A program made the position numbers and the translations under genes. Shown here one piece after another: positions 35,490-43,925 of a stretch of DNA of 64,000 nucleotides. The notes beneath the pieces were generated by a model, which was given only the letters and a program-made list of their open reading frames with translations, did no database searches and had not been told where the DNA came from. Origin of the DNA: Pseudomonas putida (GTDB lineage Bacteria > Pseudomonadota > Gammaproteobacteria > Pseudomonadales > Pseudomonadaceae); NCBI RefSeq assembly GCF_004357765.1, contig NZ_SMTE01000008.1:186001-250000 (forward strand), given 5' to 3'. How positions within the stretch are numbered: the stretch's first letter is position 1; each line of letters begins with the position of its first letter.

Positions 35490-36218
35490 TCAAATCTCCA
35501 AAATTTTGCACGAGTTAAAACCGGTTTCTTCTGATGGATACCCACGCGGATTTGAGATCAGCCGGCACCGTCCGTAAGACCGATCGATCGCATGGTGGGT
35601 ATGCCCAAAAATCCAGACATCAGTCTGATCAACGAGCGCGTGCCAACGATTGAAATAGGCAGCACTCAAGTGCCCTGAGTACTCTGACCCGGAAGCCTCA
35701 GGAATGGGACAGTGATGGGTTACGACTACGGTTTGGCCACCGAAGGGGGTGGCGAGCTGCTCGCGGAGAAATTCGTATGAAGCACGATTCATTTCGATGA
35801 GATCTGCAGGCCGGATACGTCGATACTCACTGCCTGTACGGATCATTCGAAAATCGTTCAGACCCCGCACACACGCACTGGAGGCGGCCATCACATCCCC
35901 AGTACCACTGAAATCTGTCCAACACGTCGCGACCAGAAACCGAACGTTGTTCGATGTCCAGACTTGGTTATCCAGGACGTGAACATGCGAGGATGCTGCT
36001 GTCTCCATTTTCTCGCGAGTGCGGGTGAGATGGCCTTTGTAAAACTCGTGATTGCCGCTGCAATAAATCACATCACTGCTGAACGTCTCATTGGCCCACT
36101 TCACACCTCGGTTCAGCAGGTCGATATCCCCTGCCAAAATCACCAGGTCGACGTCTAGAGCCGGAGGGATGAAGCGATCGAATTCGTTGTGCAAATCCGA
36201 GTAAATCAGGATCTTCAT
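35490..36218 (-). CDS. Calcineurin-like metallophosphoesterase, 242 aa
   Basis: A soluble metallophosphoesterase with all family metal motifs: Asp-x-His in YSDLHNEF, Gly-Asp in LAGDIDLL, Gly-Asn-His-Glu in CSGNHEFYKGH, His in VVTHHCPIPEA and Gly-His-x-His in FGHTHHAID. Substrates in this family range from nucleotides to phosphoproteins. It begins a two-gene unit with the 106-aa protein. Position in an accessory zone fits a role in nucleotide signalling, but this is inference. Confidence 0.88.
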   Translation of the reverse strand: MKILIYSDLHNEFDRFIPPALDVDLVILAGDIDLLNRGVKWANETFSSDVIYCSGNHEFYKGHLTRTREKMETAASSHVHVLDNQVWTSNNVRFLVATCWTDFSGTGDVMAASSACVRGLNDFRMIRTGSEYRRIRPADLIEMNRASYEFLREQLATPFGGQTVVVTHHCPIPEASGSEYSGHLSAAYFNRWHALVDQTDVWIFGHTHHAIDRSYGRCRLISNPRGYPSEETGFNSCKILEI

Positions 36219-36541
36219 TCAGGAACCTTTGCCTGGGACAGGGAGGCTTGCCTGGCCGACCATAGAGCTGCTGAGAGGCTTATGTATGGCCTTCCAATTG
36301 ACGGCTTATCGCTATATTGAAGCTGGTTAAAGCTGACCATGCGCCATACCCTACCCGGCCTGGGTAGAGCGGCTGATCCTGGATGACCCTCGAATAGGGT
36401 GAATGATGAGTACTCAGAAGCTGAGTATCTCCATGCTGATGGTGCTTCAACTATGGAGGCAGGTGGTCGAAAAGAAGGCCGCGCACTGAGTGAGTGCGTT
36501 CGTAGACTTCGACGGCTACATCCACCCACCCCAGCAGACGT
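36219..36541. other. Intergenic, nothing recognised
   Basis: No gene supported in 323 bases. A minus-strand frame of 104 codons crosses it, but it is Ser/Arg-rich, has no ribosome site and overlaps the phosphoesterase start, so it is treated as chance. Confidence 0.5.
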
Positions 36542-37054
36542 CTAGCGTGACCACCCCTCACCCACACTGATTCCTAATTGGGAAAAGTCCTCCAGCAGCC
36601 GCTTTCGACTCAGGATCGCTGGGATCCTGAAAACCTGCTTGTAAGCCTGGTATAGGCCGAATGGAATCAGCAAAAGCCCAGCACCAAAAGTTGCAAACGA
36701 AATGACGATGCCAGCTGGAATCGACGCGACGCCAATCAGAACTCCGGCCCAAAAACCGGATCGTGACAACTGACGAACTTCGTCAAGGTCATATTCAACC
36801 GTACCGTTTTTGGTTTCAAACGCGACCAGCACAACGGCGGATTTATGAATATTTTTTACATACCACGTCCTTGGCACATCAGATGCAAACGCACCTTTGC
36901 CTTCAAGGTACTTAGGAATGATTAGGTTTTTGTAGTAAAAAATCTTGCCTGAGTCATCCAACAAGCGAACCTGCTTGTAGAGGCGCGCGCAGTCTTGAGA
37001 TGAGTGAAATTCATAATTCTTGACGGTAACTGTTACTTTCCTCAGCTCTGACAT
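36542..37054 (-). CDS. Membrane protein with cytosolic beta domain, 170 aa
   Basis: About 95 N-terminal residues form a soluble beta-rich domain (VTVTVKNYEFHSSQDCARLYKQ, TWYVKNIHKSAVVLVAFE), then two closely spaced membrane helices (about 102-122 and 124-140) with a Gly-rich turn, and a basic tail. AAGGAAG precedes the ATG. No family recognised. It lies apart from its neighbours, in an accessory segment of mixed small genes. Confidence 0.68.
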   Translation of the reverse strand: MSELRKVTVTVKNYEFHSSQDCARLYKQVRLLDDSGKIFYYKNLIIPKYLEGKGAFASDVPRTWYVKNIHKSAVVLVAFETKNGTVEYDLDEVRQLSRSGFWAGVLIGVASIPAGIVISFATFGAGLLLIPFGLYQAYKQVFRIPAILSRKRLLEDFSQLGISVGEGWSR

Positions 37055-37317
37055 CCTAGGCTTCCTTAATACCTACCCTGCACATAAAGCAATCTGAGTC
37101 TTAATTTGCCGCCGCAGGAAACACGCGAGCGGAGCGCTGACTTTGAGCAGCTGGCATCCACCGCAGCCCGGTGACCCGGTGACCCTGTAGCTAGAACGCC
37201 GTACGACTGGAGCGTCATGTGCTAGCCAAAAAACCCCAAAAAACCCATCACGATCAATATATAGATTTGTTTGGGCTCAAGCAAACGGGGCATACCGTCT
37301 CCTTTTGAGACTGCTCA

Positions 37318-37776
37318 ATGTCTATTCAAAATGGCTTCGCTGCAGCGTTGCGCGCCATTCGCCTCGCGAAAGGTCTTAAGCAAAAGGATCTCAGCGGCAC
37401 CGTGGCTGCGTCCCATGTCAGTCAGCTGGAAAGCGGGAAGACCACGCCAACCCTAAAAGTGGCAGCAGATCTAGCTCGTATGCTCGACCTCTCCCCCGCT
37501 GCGCTAATAGCCGTTGCCACAGCTTCTGACTCGCAGGAATCACCCAGGGCTGTGCTGCTTCAGGCACTCAGCGAACTGCAAAACCTCGGGCTGGCTGATC
37601 AAATTCCACCTTCATCAGCACTGGATGTGGATGGCACGCACCCGACGAGCATTCGCGCCGCCGCTACGCGCGCGCGCGTTCAGAAGATGAAAAGCCAAGG
37701 GCTATCGCAGATAGACACGGCGAAAGAATTAGGACTCCCAAGATCCACCGTTCAAAGGCATTGGCATGACCTGTGA
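37318..37776 (+). CDS. XRE-family transcriptional regulator with second HTH, 152 aa
   Basis: An N-terminal Cro/cI-type helix-turn-helix (AIRLAKGLKQKDLSG, VSQLESGKTTPTLKVAADLARML) at about 8-62, a linker, and at the C-terminus a second, resolvase-like helix-turn-helix (MKSQGLSQIDTAKELGLPRSTVQRH). It likely represses a neighbouring promoter; the CcdA/ParS-like gene converges on it from the right, with 60 bases between stop codons. Target genes are unknown. Confidence 0.85.
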   Translation: MSIQNGFAAALRAIRLAKGLKQKDLSGTVAASHVSQLESGKTTPTLKVAADLARMLDLSPAALIAVATASDSQESPRAVLLQALSELQNLGLADQIPPSSALDVDGTHPTSIRAAATRARVQKMKSQGLSQIDTAKELGLPRSTVQRHWHDL

Positions 37777-37836
37777 GCGATTTATGGGTGGAGGTGATTC
37801 GGGCATTACTCCAGCCGCCAGATCAGGCACGATTTG

Positions 37837-38214
37837 CTAGGCGCCAAAGCCGTGTTCTATACGCCCTATCAGATCCATGACTTCTTCGACATCCGCCTCT
37901 GCTGGGCGCTTGTTGCCTAACACTCGTGCTGGGGTGGTCAGCCACTTTTTCGCATGAGTCGCGTTTCCGAAAACACCAACGGCGGTAGTCAGCACATTGG
38001 GGTCAATCTGAGCCAGGGATTCGTCCTGTATGGCTTCTTGGTTTTCTTCAAGGCCTTGCTCACCCTCACGACACCGGACGACAGCTTCAGCTAAGGCGTT
38101 TTCTGAGACGGCGGAGAGGTTCAGATCCATTACCACTGCCCTGTCCAGTAGCTCACCGTTGACCCAAAGGTTGAGTGCCTGTTTGGGGGCATTTGGGTCG
38201 TAATCGAGAGGCAT
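37837..38214 (-). CDS. CcdA-like/MbcA-ParS-like chimeric antitoxin-type protein, 125 aa
   Basis: The N-terminal half (LNLWVNGELLDRAVVMDLNLSAVSENALAEAV) looks like the ribbon-helix-helix of CcdA antitoxins. The C-terminal half (VLTTAVGVFGNATHAKKWL, ARVLGNKRPAEADVEEVMDL, IGRIEHGFGA) matches the MbcA/ParS toxin-binding domain. The two halves belong to different toxin-antitoxin types, so this is a natural domain swap. AGGAGA precedes the ATG. No CcdB or RES-domain toxin frame is visible on either side. The C-terminal ending is shared with the protein at 32498-32854. Confidence 0.75.
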   Translation of the reverse strand: MPLDYDPNAPKQALNLWVNGELLDRAVVMDLNLSAVSENALAEAVVRCREGEQGLEENQEAIQDESLAQIDPNVLTTAVGVFGNATHAKKWLTTPARVLGNKRPAEADVEEVMDLIGRIEHGFGA

Positions 38215-38450
38215 GGCTTATCTCCTATAATGCGCAGAGCGAATGGGCTGTCCTACTCGAAGCTCAGAGCCTGCAAAGCCCCGGAAGTGAACGCCTAGCT
38301 TGCCATTAAACGCGTCGTTCGTGATGGGTCAGATACCAGCCTATACCTCAATGCCCAAGCTCATCCTCAGAGTAGTAGTCATTGGTCATCCCCATAAGTA
38401 ACTACACTCGATGACGGATGACACTCGACGCTATTTTTTGGAGCGCAACC

Positions 38451-38969
38451 ATGCAGGACAGCATCACACCAGCCACCATCTATTCAGCCTCAAACCCGCG
38501 TTTCGCAGGGCGTTTCCCAGACTCCCAGCATGACGAGCTTTGGCTCGCCGACATTAAGGCTTGCGAGCCCGGAGGAGCATGTCGGATTTTCAAGGATGTA
38601 TTGTTTGTGGAGTCTCAGGAGACGGCTTACCTCTACGGACTGGAACATGAAGATGGTCGGCCCAAGGAGCTAAAAGCGGAGGTGGCAGACCCTCAGCAAC
38701 TTTTCGTCGAGTTTGTGCGAGAGCAGACAGAGCTCACGCTGGCCAGGATGGGACTGCTCGCCCCCGTTTTCGATGGAGCAGAGTATGCCTGTCAGGCTAG
38801 GGTCACGGCGGCATACATGATCCACCGTGAAAATCTGCAGCACCTGGCTTTCGGCTACCGCAATCGCGACGGCGACTACGTCAGAGAGAAACTTGAAGAC
38901 CCTGAGGACTGGCTCGATAACGCACGAGCTATCCTTCCCTTTGACGAGCTGGGCACGTCGAAGGCGTAG
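38451..38969 (+). CDS. Hypothetical protein, 172 aa
   Basis: A soluble protein of unknown family. GGAG lies eight bases before ATG 38451, so this start is preferred over the frame start at 38418. The middle part (PQQLFVEFVREQTELTLARMG) is helical and the C-terminus acidic (DPEDWLDNARAILPFDELG). It is divergent from the chimeric antitoxin gene with a 236-base gap and could be controlled by it; this is positional inference only. Confidence 0.65.
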   Translation: MQDSITPATIYSASNPRFAGRFPDSQHDELWLADIKACEPGGACRIFKDVLFVESQETAYLYGLEHEDGRPKELKAEVADPQQLFVEFVREQTELTLARMGLLAPVFDGAEYACQARVTAAYMIHRENLQHLAFGYRNRDGDYVREKLEDPEDWLDNARAILPFDELGTSKA

Positions 38970-39039
38970 ATGGGCACAGGGGATTATTGGGAGTGAAAAA
39001 AGCGGATGGGCCCCATAGAAGCCCACCTGCCCGGATGCT

Positions 39040-39768
39040 TCAAATAGGGTGACGTTCCGCCGGCATGCTTTGATACCGAATCACAGATTTAGCCCACACA
39101 TCCCCTTTGCTTGCCGCCTTCTGAAATGATGATGGCGTTGTCGCGAGCCACCTCCCAAGTTTCGGTTTGACGAGGGGCTGCTTCATACGCGCATGACAAG
39201 CCGCAATGAACACTATCATCCTCTCCTCGATCTGCGATTCAAAATGCGACGTCTCCGTTGATGCGTAGCGGGCTTCAGAAGCGTATCTCAACCCTTTGGG
39301 CAAAGAGTTCGCGGTATCCCAAAACAACGCTGGCATGTCAGACGCAACGAAGCTCGAACCAACAGGCAAATAGTAGGTACCCAAGTCAATAATCGAGCCG
39401 TTGAGCTCAACCCAGTAGTGAGAGTGCTCAGCAGAGTCAGATCCATAGCCCTGCATGGATGCTTGACGCTCATCTCGCGAGACGACGAACGCTAAAAAAT
39501 CCCCCCCCACTACCACAGGGCTGTACCCCATGGCCTTAAGGAGACTATGAATGCCGAACGACGCGTACAGGCAACGCTTGTAATAATCGTCAGGAAACTG
39601 GCTTTTCAGGCACCTGTCCACTACGCAGAGAATGCGCTCCACAACCACGGCTTCAACCAAAACAAGCTCCTTCTTGAATATGACGTTTCTATTCGATTGG
39701 TGTAGCCACCACGCAACCAGCCCTGCACAAATTCCTTCAGAGAGAGCTGCCCACATCTGGGACGGCAC
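39040..39768 (-). CDS. Transglutaminase/cysteine-protease-like protein, 242 aa
   Basis: The segment YYKRCLYASFGIHSLLKAMGYSPVV followed by HSHYWVELNGSIIDLG has the Cys66 / His117 / Asp128 layout of transglutaminase-like cysteine proteases and of leader-peptidase B proteins from lasso-peptide clusters. The rest is helical. The GTG start lies three bases after the stop of the 302-aa gene, so the two are tightly coupled. No other lasso-peptide gene is present. A protease or peptide-modifying role in a two-protein system is inferred. Confidence 0.65.
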   Translation of the reverse strand: MPSQMWAALSEGICAGLVAWWLHQSNRNVIFKKELVLVEAVVVERILCVVDRCLKSQFPDDYYKRCLYASFGIHSLLKAMGYSPVVVGGDFLAFVVSRDERQASMQGYGSDSAEHSHYWVELNGSIIDLGTYYLPVGSSFVASDMPALFWDTANSLPKGLRYASEARYASTETSHFESQIEERMIVFIAACHARMKQPLVKPKLGRWLATTPSSFQKAASKGDVWAKSVIRYQSMPAERHPI

Positions 39769-39771
39769 CGG

Positions 39772-40680
39772 CTAAGCGTATGCGAGCATTTGGCGGATCT
39801 TGCGCCCCCAGGTTTTATCGTGGATGAAACGTTGATGGTCGTGATCACCGTTGATGATCTCGTCTTTGGTAAGGGTCGAAAGGACTTCCCAATCCTCACC
39901 AAACTTATAGGTGGCGTTATCCAAATGTGAGCTCTCAAGGAGATAAATCCCACGCGTGGAAAAGCCAAAGACGAAGTAGCCTTGATATCCCCCTCGGCCC
40001 GTCGCGAAGAAATCGGGCTCGAACCGAGTGATCTCTCTGATCCGGTGTTCGATCACTCCCTGCTCTGACGCCCGCAGACCGGCCAGATAGGGTTTTACGA
40101 TGGCCTCAGCACTCTTCCATGGGTATTTCCCAGGGGGGAGCAAATCCCATTGCAACTGGCGCGCCTGCACCTTAGCGATGCGCTGCCGCTCAACGTCAAA
40201 AATCTCAAATTCCTGGAAGAATTCGAGCATGAGGTTCGCCAGGTGAACAAGCACTGCGGGCGGCTCATCGACTCTCACCCGGCGAGTCACAATGTACTCT
40301 TTCCCATCGATGACGCTTAGAGAAAGGTGCTCCATGGGCGGACGAACAAAGTCGATGGGATACACATCCATTGTTCGAATTTGCACACCGCTGTGCTCTT
40401 GACCATGCCAGTCTTTCCAGCTTCGGTATTGCGGGACTGATTTTTTGATTAGCGGGAGATCTCGCCGTTTAATCTCCTTGCCGCGAGCATTGAATTCGCT
40501 GATTTTTCCGATCACCCCAGGAAGGATCGAATCACCGTCCTTTTCGAGGTGAGCAATCGCCAGCCGCGCCTGAGCGTCTTGATCTACTTTGTCTCGCTCA
40601 ATCACAAAGAGCATCTCGCGCGCACCATGCGAGTGCGCGATGATTCTGTTGACGCTGTTGATCGACTTGCCAGTGACCAT
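39772..40680 (-). CDS. Hypothetical protein of two-gene unit, 302 aa
   Basis: I do not recognise a family. There are no membrane segments. Notable stretches are the N-terminal IIAHSHGAREMLFVIERDK, a helical centre (LVHLANLMLEFFQEFEIFDV) and an aromatic C-terminus (GYFVFGFSTRGIYLLESSHLDN). ATG 40680 has AAGGG eight bases upstream; an in-frame ATG at 40698 lacks one. It is directly upstream of, and coupled with, the cysteine-protease-like gene. Together they look like a compact accessory system. Confidence 0.62.
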   Translation of the reverse strand: MVTGKSINSVNRIIAHSHGAREMLFVIERDKVDQDAQARLAIAHLEKDGDSILPGVIGKISEFNARGKEIKRRDLPLIKKSVPQYRSWKDWHGQEHSGVQIRTMDVYPIDFVRPPMEHLSLSVIDGKEYIVTRRVRVDEPPAVLVHLANLMLEFFQEFEIFDVERQRIAKVQARQLQWDLLPPGKYPWKSAEAIVKPYLAGLRASEQGVIEHRIREITRFEPDFFATGRGGYQGYFVFGFSTRGIYLLESSHLDNATYKFGEDWEVLSTLTKDEIINGDHDHQRFIHDKTWGRKIRQMLAYA

Positions 40681-41167
40681 TGCTTTCGCCCTTACCATCC
40701 GTGAGAGAAGCCCAAGGTAGCATGTAGCATACTGCCATCAGAACTGAAGTGACCTGTCGGTTGGCCGAGACTCATGTGTCTTATGCACAAGATTTGGAAT
40801 GTGCAGCCAGTTCCTGCTGCATGGGGAGCTCTCACAACCAGCAAAAATTTTCACTGGAGGACGCCGAAACAGGGGCAGTGCTTCCCCCCAATACAGTTTC
40901 TGGATGCAGAGGCTGCATTCGGGGTACCGGTTAACTCGCGGAGCGCTCTGCGGGACACGTCCGTTGATAGGGGTTAATCATCGCGGCAAAAAAAGGTGGC
41001 CAATAGTTGACTGACCTATGAAGGTAATCGGCCTTTGATCCATAGCCGTTCACGCCCCGTGTGACTGCCTAGAACGCAACCTTGGCACCTCGATTGATCG
41101 GACAAAGCAGGCATTTGAATGTGTTAGCTGATAGACTGCGCGCCGTAATTAATCAGAGGATTTTTTG
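40681..41167. other. Intergenic, promoter region of yggL copy and two-gene unit
   Basis: No gene is supported in 487 bases. The left end carries a near-repeat, TAGCATG/TAGCAT, close upstream of the two-gene unit; the right end is the presumed promoter and ribosome site of the intact yggL copy. The rest shows only short frames. Confidence 0.5.
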
Positions 41168-41512
41168 ATGGCCACTAACCGCTCCCGTCGTCTGCGCAAA
41201 AAGCTTTGTGTGGACGAGTTTCAGGAATTGGGCTTCGAGCTGAACCTGGCCTTCAAGGAAGACCTGGATGACGAGGCTGTCGATGCATTCCTCGATGCCT
41301 TCCTGAGCGAAGCGATGGATGCCAATGGCCTGGACTACGTCGGCGGCGACGATTTCGGCCTGGTTTGCAAGGCAGAACGCGGCTCGGTTACCGAAGAGCA
41401 ACGCGCAACCGTCGAAGCATGGCTCAAAGGCCGTAGCGAAGTGACCAAGGTTGAAGTCAGCCCACTGCTCGACGCATGGTACCCAGAAAAGCCGATCAAC
41501 GCTGCTAAGTGA
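41168..41512 (+). CDS. yggL: YggL family (DUF469) ribosome-associated protein, intact copy, 114 aa
   Basis: A complete DUF469 protein: MATNRSRRLRKKLCVDEFQELGFEL start, the acidic centre (DLDDEAVDAFLDAFLSEAM), YVGGDDFGLVCKAERG and WYPEKP end. E. coli YggL is reported as a 50S-associated protein. AGAGGA precedes the ATG, and a good terminator follows. This copy lies inside the accessory region in plus orientation; the first 19 codons of a second copy sit at 47481-47561 beside dacB. The two share the same 19 residues with ten third-position differences, so this copy is diverged and not a recent duplicate. Confidence 0.93.
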   Translation: MATNRSRRLRKKLCVDEFQELGFELNLAFKEDLDDEAVDAFLDAFLSEAMDANGLDYVGGDDFGLVCKAERGSVTEEQRATVEAWLKGRSEVTKVEVSPLLDAWYPEKPINAAK

Positions 41513-41550
41513 TCGCGCTGAGCCGCAGTGGATAACTGCTGGCTTGTGAA

Positions 41551-41577
41551 AAAACCACCCTCCGGGTGGTTTTTTTT
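41551..41577 (+). terminator. Rho-independent terminator of yggL
   Basis: ACCACCC (41554-41560), loop TCC, GGGTGGT (41564-41570) and seven T form a clear intrinsic terminator 41 bases after the yggL stop. Confidence 0.9.
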
Positions 41578-41652
41578 GGAGCATTGCAGCGCACTCAGGC
41601 CGCAATCGAACTCCAGTGTGCATGAGCAGCGCGTTAAGCGCGCCCTACCCTA

Positions 41653-42699
41653 TCAAGGCCAGAGTATGTGAGAACTGCCCTCATGCCACTGCGACGCATC
41701 AAGGCCAGCCGTATCTAGGCCATACGCACGGAGCAACCAGCGGGACTTCGCTCCATGCTCCTCGCCCACTTCCGAACGACCGTGAAGGCATGTCCTGTTG
41801 TTGACCAAAATGACGTCCCCGGGTGCCAGCGAGTAGCTTTCAACACAGACCTTGCACGCAGCTTCAAATGCATTCATGGCCGCCTGTGCATCCTTACTTT
41901 CTTCCGTATCAGTCTGCGTTGAGCTATGGCTGTACCTGATCCATGGCGAGTCGTCCACCCAGAAAAGCAGCTGGGAACCCTCTACGAACAGATCAAATCC
42001 AAATAGCTCCTTCAGGCGCTTCTTGAACGTGAACTGCGGGCCGATGATGTATTGCGGCTGAGCCAACTCGTGGAGTTGAGCTTTACTCAGATGGCGTAAC
42101 ACGCTCCTCAGCGGCATGACGGTGGTCGGTACTTGGTTCGGGTTGCGCAGACCTGCAAGACATACAAAATCTGGCGAAGGAGAAATGCGCACGTCATAGG
42201 GATGCTGTTCACCGCGCACTGGCAGCCACACGGCATCGGTATGGCCCTTCATGGAGCCTTTAGATTTCTCCGCCTCATAGCCTTCACCTGGTTTCACCAC
42301 CAGGTTGACGAACAACGCCCCGCCATTTTCAGATCCATACGAAATGGTGCTGGAGCCAAGGACGGCATTGGCAACAATGATCGACGCGCGCGCCACGATC
42401 GTCGCCTCGGTATCCGGTACTGGCAGGAATCCCACAGGGGTATCGACGTCAACGTCTGGGTCGAAAACGCCCACCAGATGGATGCATGGAGTCTCCCACG
42501 CATGTGCGATGAGGTCTGAATGCACAATTCCGCGCATCGCAAGCGAATGTACAACCTCACCGACCAAGGCCTGCCCCAAAGCGACCGGATCACTCAATTG
42601 CTGCTGGGCGTCGCCAATGTCCATGGAGCGCCGCCATGCAGTCACGACCGTACGAATGGCTGCGGAAAAATGAGCGTTGATCAATTGTGTCCCTACCAT
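41653..42699 (-). CDS. TauD/clavaminate-synthase-like Fe(II)/2-oxoglutarate dioxygenase, 348 aa
   Basis: A non-haem iron oxygenase: the facial triad is His-x-Asp in MKGHTDAVWLP and His in NRTCLHGRSEVG, with the 2-oxoglutarate-binding Arg in RWLLRAYG. The length and the ending WLLRAYGLDT match the TfdA/clavaminate-synthase group, which hydroxylates amino acids or small peptides. It is divergent from the 376-aa gene (91 bases). No biosynthetic genes surround it, so the substrate is unknown. The start is not well supported; an internal start is possible. Confidence 0.85.
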   Translation of the reverse strand: MVGTQLINAHFSAAIRTVVTAWRRSMDIGDAQQQLSDPVALGQALVGEVVHSLAMRGIVHSDLIAHAWETPCIHLVGVFDPDVDVDTPVGFLPVPDTEATIVARASIIVANAVLGSSTISYGSENGGALFVNLVVKPGEGYEAEKSKGSMKGHTDAVWLPVRGEQHPYDVRISPSPDFVCLAGLRNPNQVPTTVMPLRSVLRHLSKAQLHELAQPQYIIGPQFTFKKRLKELFGFDLFVEGSQLLFWVDDSPWIRYSHSSTQTDTEESKDAQAAMNAFEAACKVCVESYSLAPGDVILVNNRTCLHGRSEVGEEHGAKSRWLLRAYGLDTAGLDASQWHEGSSHILWP

Positions 42700-42790
42700 A
42701 CGCAGTGATATAAAGTTGATATGGATACAGCGTTACGTGTAACGCTCTCCATCGACCAGGACTTCCCGACCGGCCCTCACCTAAGATTTC

Positions 42791-43921
42791 ATGAAAAATC
42801 ACACTGTTACAGCCTCCGATTGTCTCAAGCACTGGGCCCATTGGCTAGACGGCCTTGCCGATCAGATGGTCGTCCAGGCTGAGACCAACCATTGGGAGTG
42901 CTTGGTGGGATTGCCGTCGGGACACAATGTAATCGGCATAGGGCATACCGCATCGCTCGCAGTACGCAGCCTGCTCAAGGAGCTCGTCGAGCAACTCCCT
43001 GCCCCACCCACTCCTTGTGAAAATGAAAATGCCAGAGATGTCTCACTCCCGATGCTGGCTACACAGCCAGCGAGACAGGAGAAGCCTATGCAGCCTAAGG
43101 ATGAGGTCAAGCGTATGGACACAAAGCCCCGCCGTGAAACTATCGGAGTAACAACGAAAAGGTCGTTCCATACGGCCTTGACGCTGTTGGCTGAGGGGCG
43201 CGGTGTCGCCACAGCAGAATTTGCTCGTGATTTACTTCAGCAGGGATTGGAACGATTTGAGTGCGCAATGGAGACCAAGAACCCTTCCAGCCTGCTTCGC
43301 ACCTACGAACAAGCTGCAAAGTCGTATGAGGGCGAAAGCGAACAGTGGTCACTACGGCTTGATCGACCGTTGGCCAAATGGGTTCGGATGACGGCAAAAG
43401 AATTTGAAAAGTCCGCATCGCAGATTGCCTCTTTTTTGCTAGCCGAATCGCTGCAACACGAAGGGTTGACCCTTGCCGCGACTGCCGTCACTTCCAAACC
43501 CACCAGCAATGCGTCTATGCCATCCAGTCCTGACCAACCTTCCGCCTCGCTCGACTATTCATCCTCTGAGCTGGATGAGGCATTGGTAGCTATTAAGTCC
43601 TGGCAGCGCCCCAAGCGGGCACGAGAGTTGACCGAACGTGCTGGTCTCGGCGCGCACCAAGACCTTATGCGTCAGGTGCTACAAGGGGAGACAATCGCGC
43701 CCCCTGTTGTGATAAGCGCGATATCTACGCACGTTGATGTACCAATTGAGCTGCTGGTAGCTGGATTTTCGAGCAATTTCCAATCTCGATCAGTGCCGAT
43801 GTTCAAGGCCACTAAAGGCAAACCACAGCTAGCCACCAGCCCTCATTCATGGAGTGAGGCGGTGAAAGCGTTGAATCTACCGCCTGATGAAGAGCAGGCC
43901 CTACTAGATTTGGAGAACTGA
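42791..43921 (+). CDS. Partner protein upstream of the ImmA/IrrE-helicase fusion, 376 aa
   Basis: No family recognised. The N-terminus (about 1-70) resembles a small alpha/beta domain (MVVQAETNHWECLVGLPSG). A low-complexity linker follows, then a basic helical part (TKRSFHTALTLLAEGRGVATAEFARDL). The C-terminus (about 255-330: SELDEALVAIKSWQRPKRARELTERAG, VVISAISTHVDVPIELLVAGF) could contain a helix-turn-helix. The stop is four bases before the TTG start of the fusion gene, so the two form an operon. Regulators next to ImmA-type peptidases are usually their repressor substrates; that is the working inference here. Confidence 0.7.
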   Translation: MKNHTVTASDCLKHWAHWLDGLADQMVVQAETNHWECLVGLPSGHNVIGIGHTASLAVRSLLKELVEQLPAPPTPCENENARDVSLPMLATQPARQEKPMQPKDEVKRMDTKPRRETIGVTTKRSFHTALTLLAEGRGVATAEFARDLLQQGLERFECAMETKNPSSLLRTYEQAAKSYEGESEQWSLRLDRPLAKWVRMTAKEFEKSASQIASFLLAESLQHEGLTLAATAVTSKPTSNASMPSSPDQPSASLDYSSSELDEALVAIKSWQRPKRARELTERAGLGAHQDLMRQVLQGETIAPPVVISAISTHVDVPIELLVAGFSSNFQSRSVPMFKATKGKPQLATSPHSWSEAVKALNLPPDEEQALLDLEN

Positions 43922-43925
43922 GACC

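Noticed and set aside
36215-36529. 104-aa minus-strand frame
   Set aside because: Overlaps the phosphoesterase start, lacks a ribosome site and is Ser/Arg/Pro-rich.
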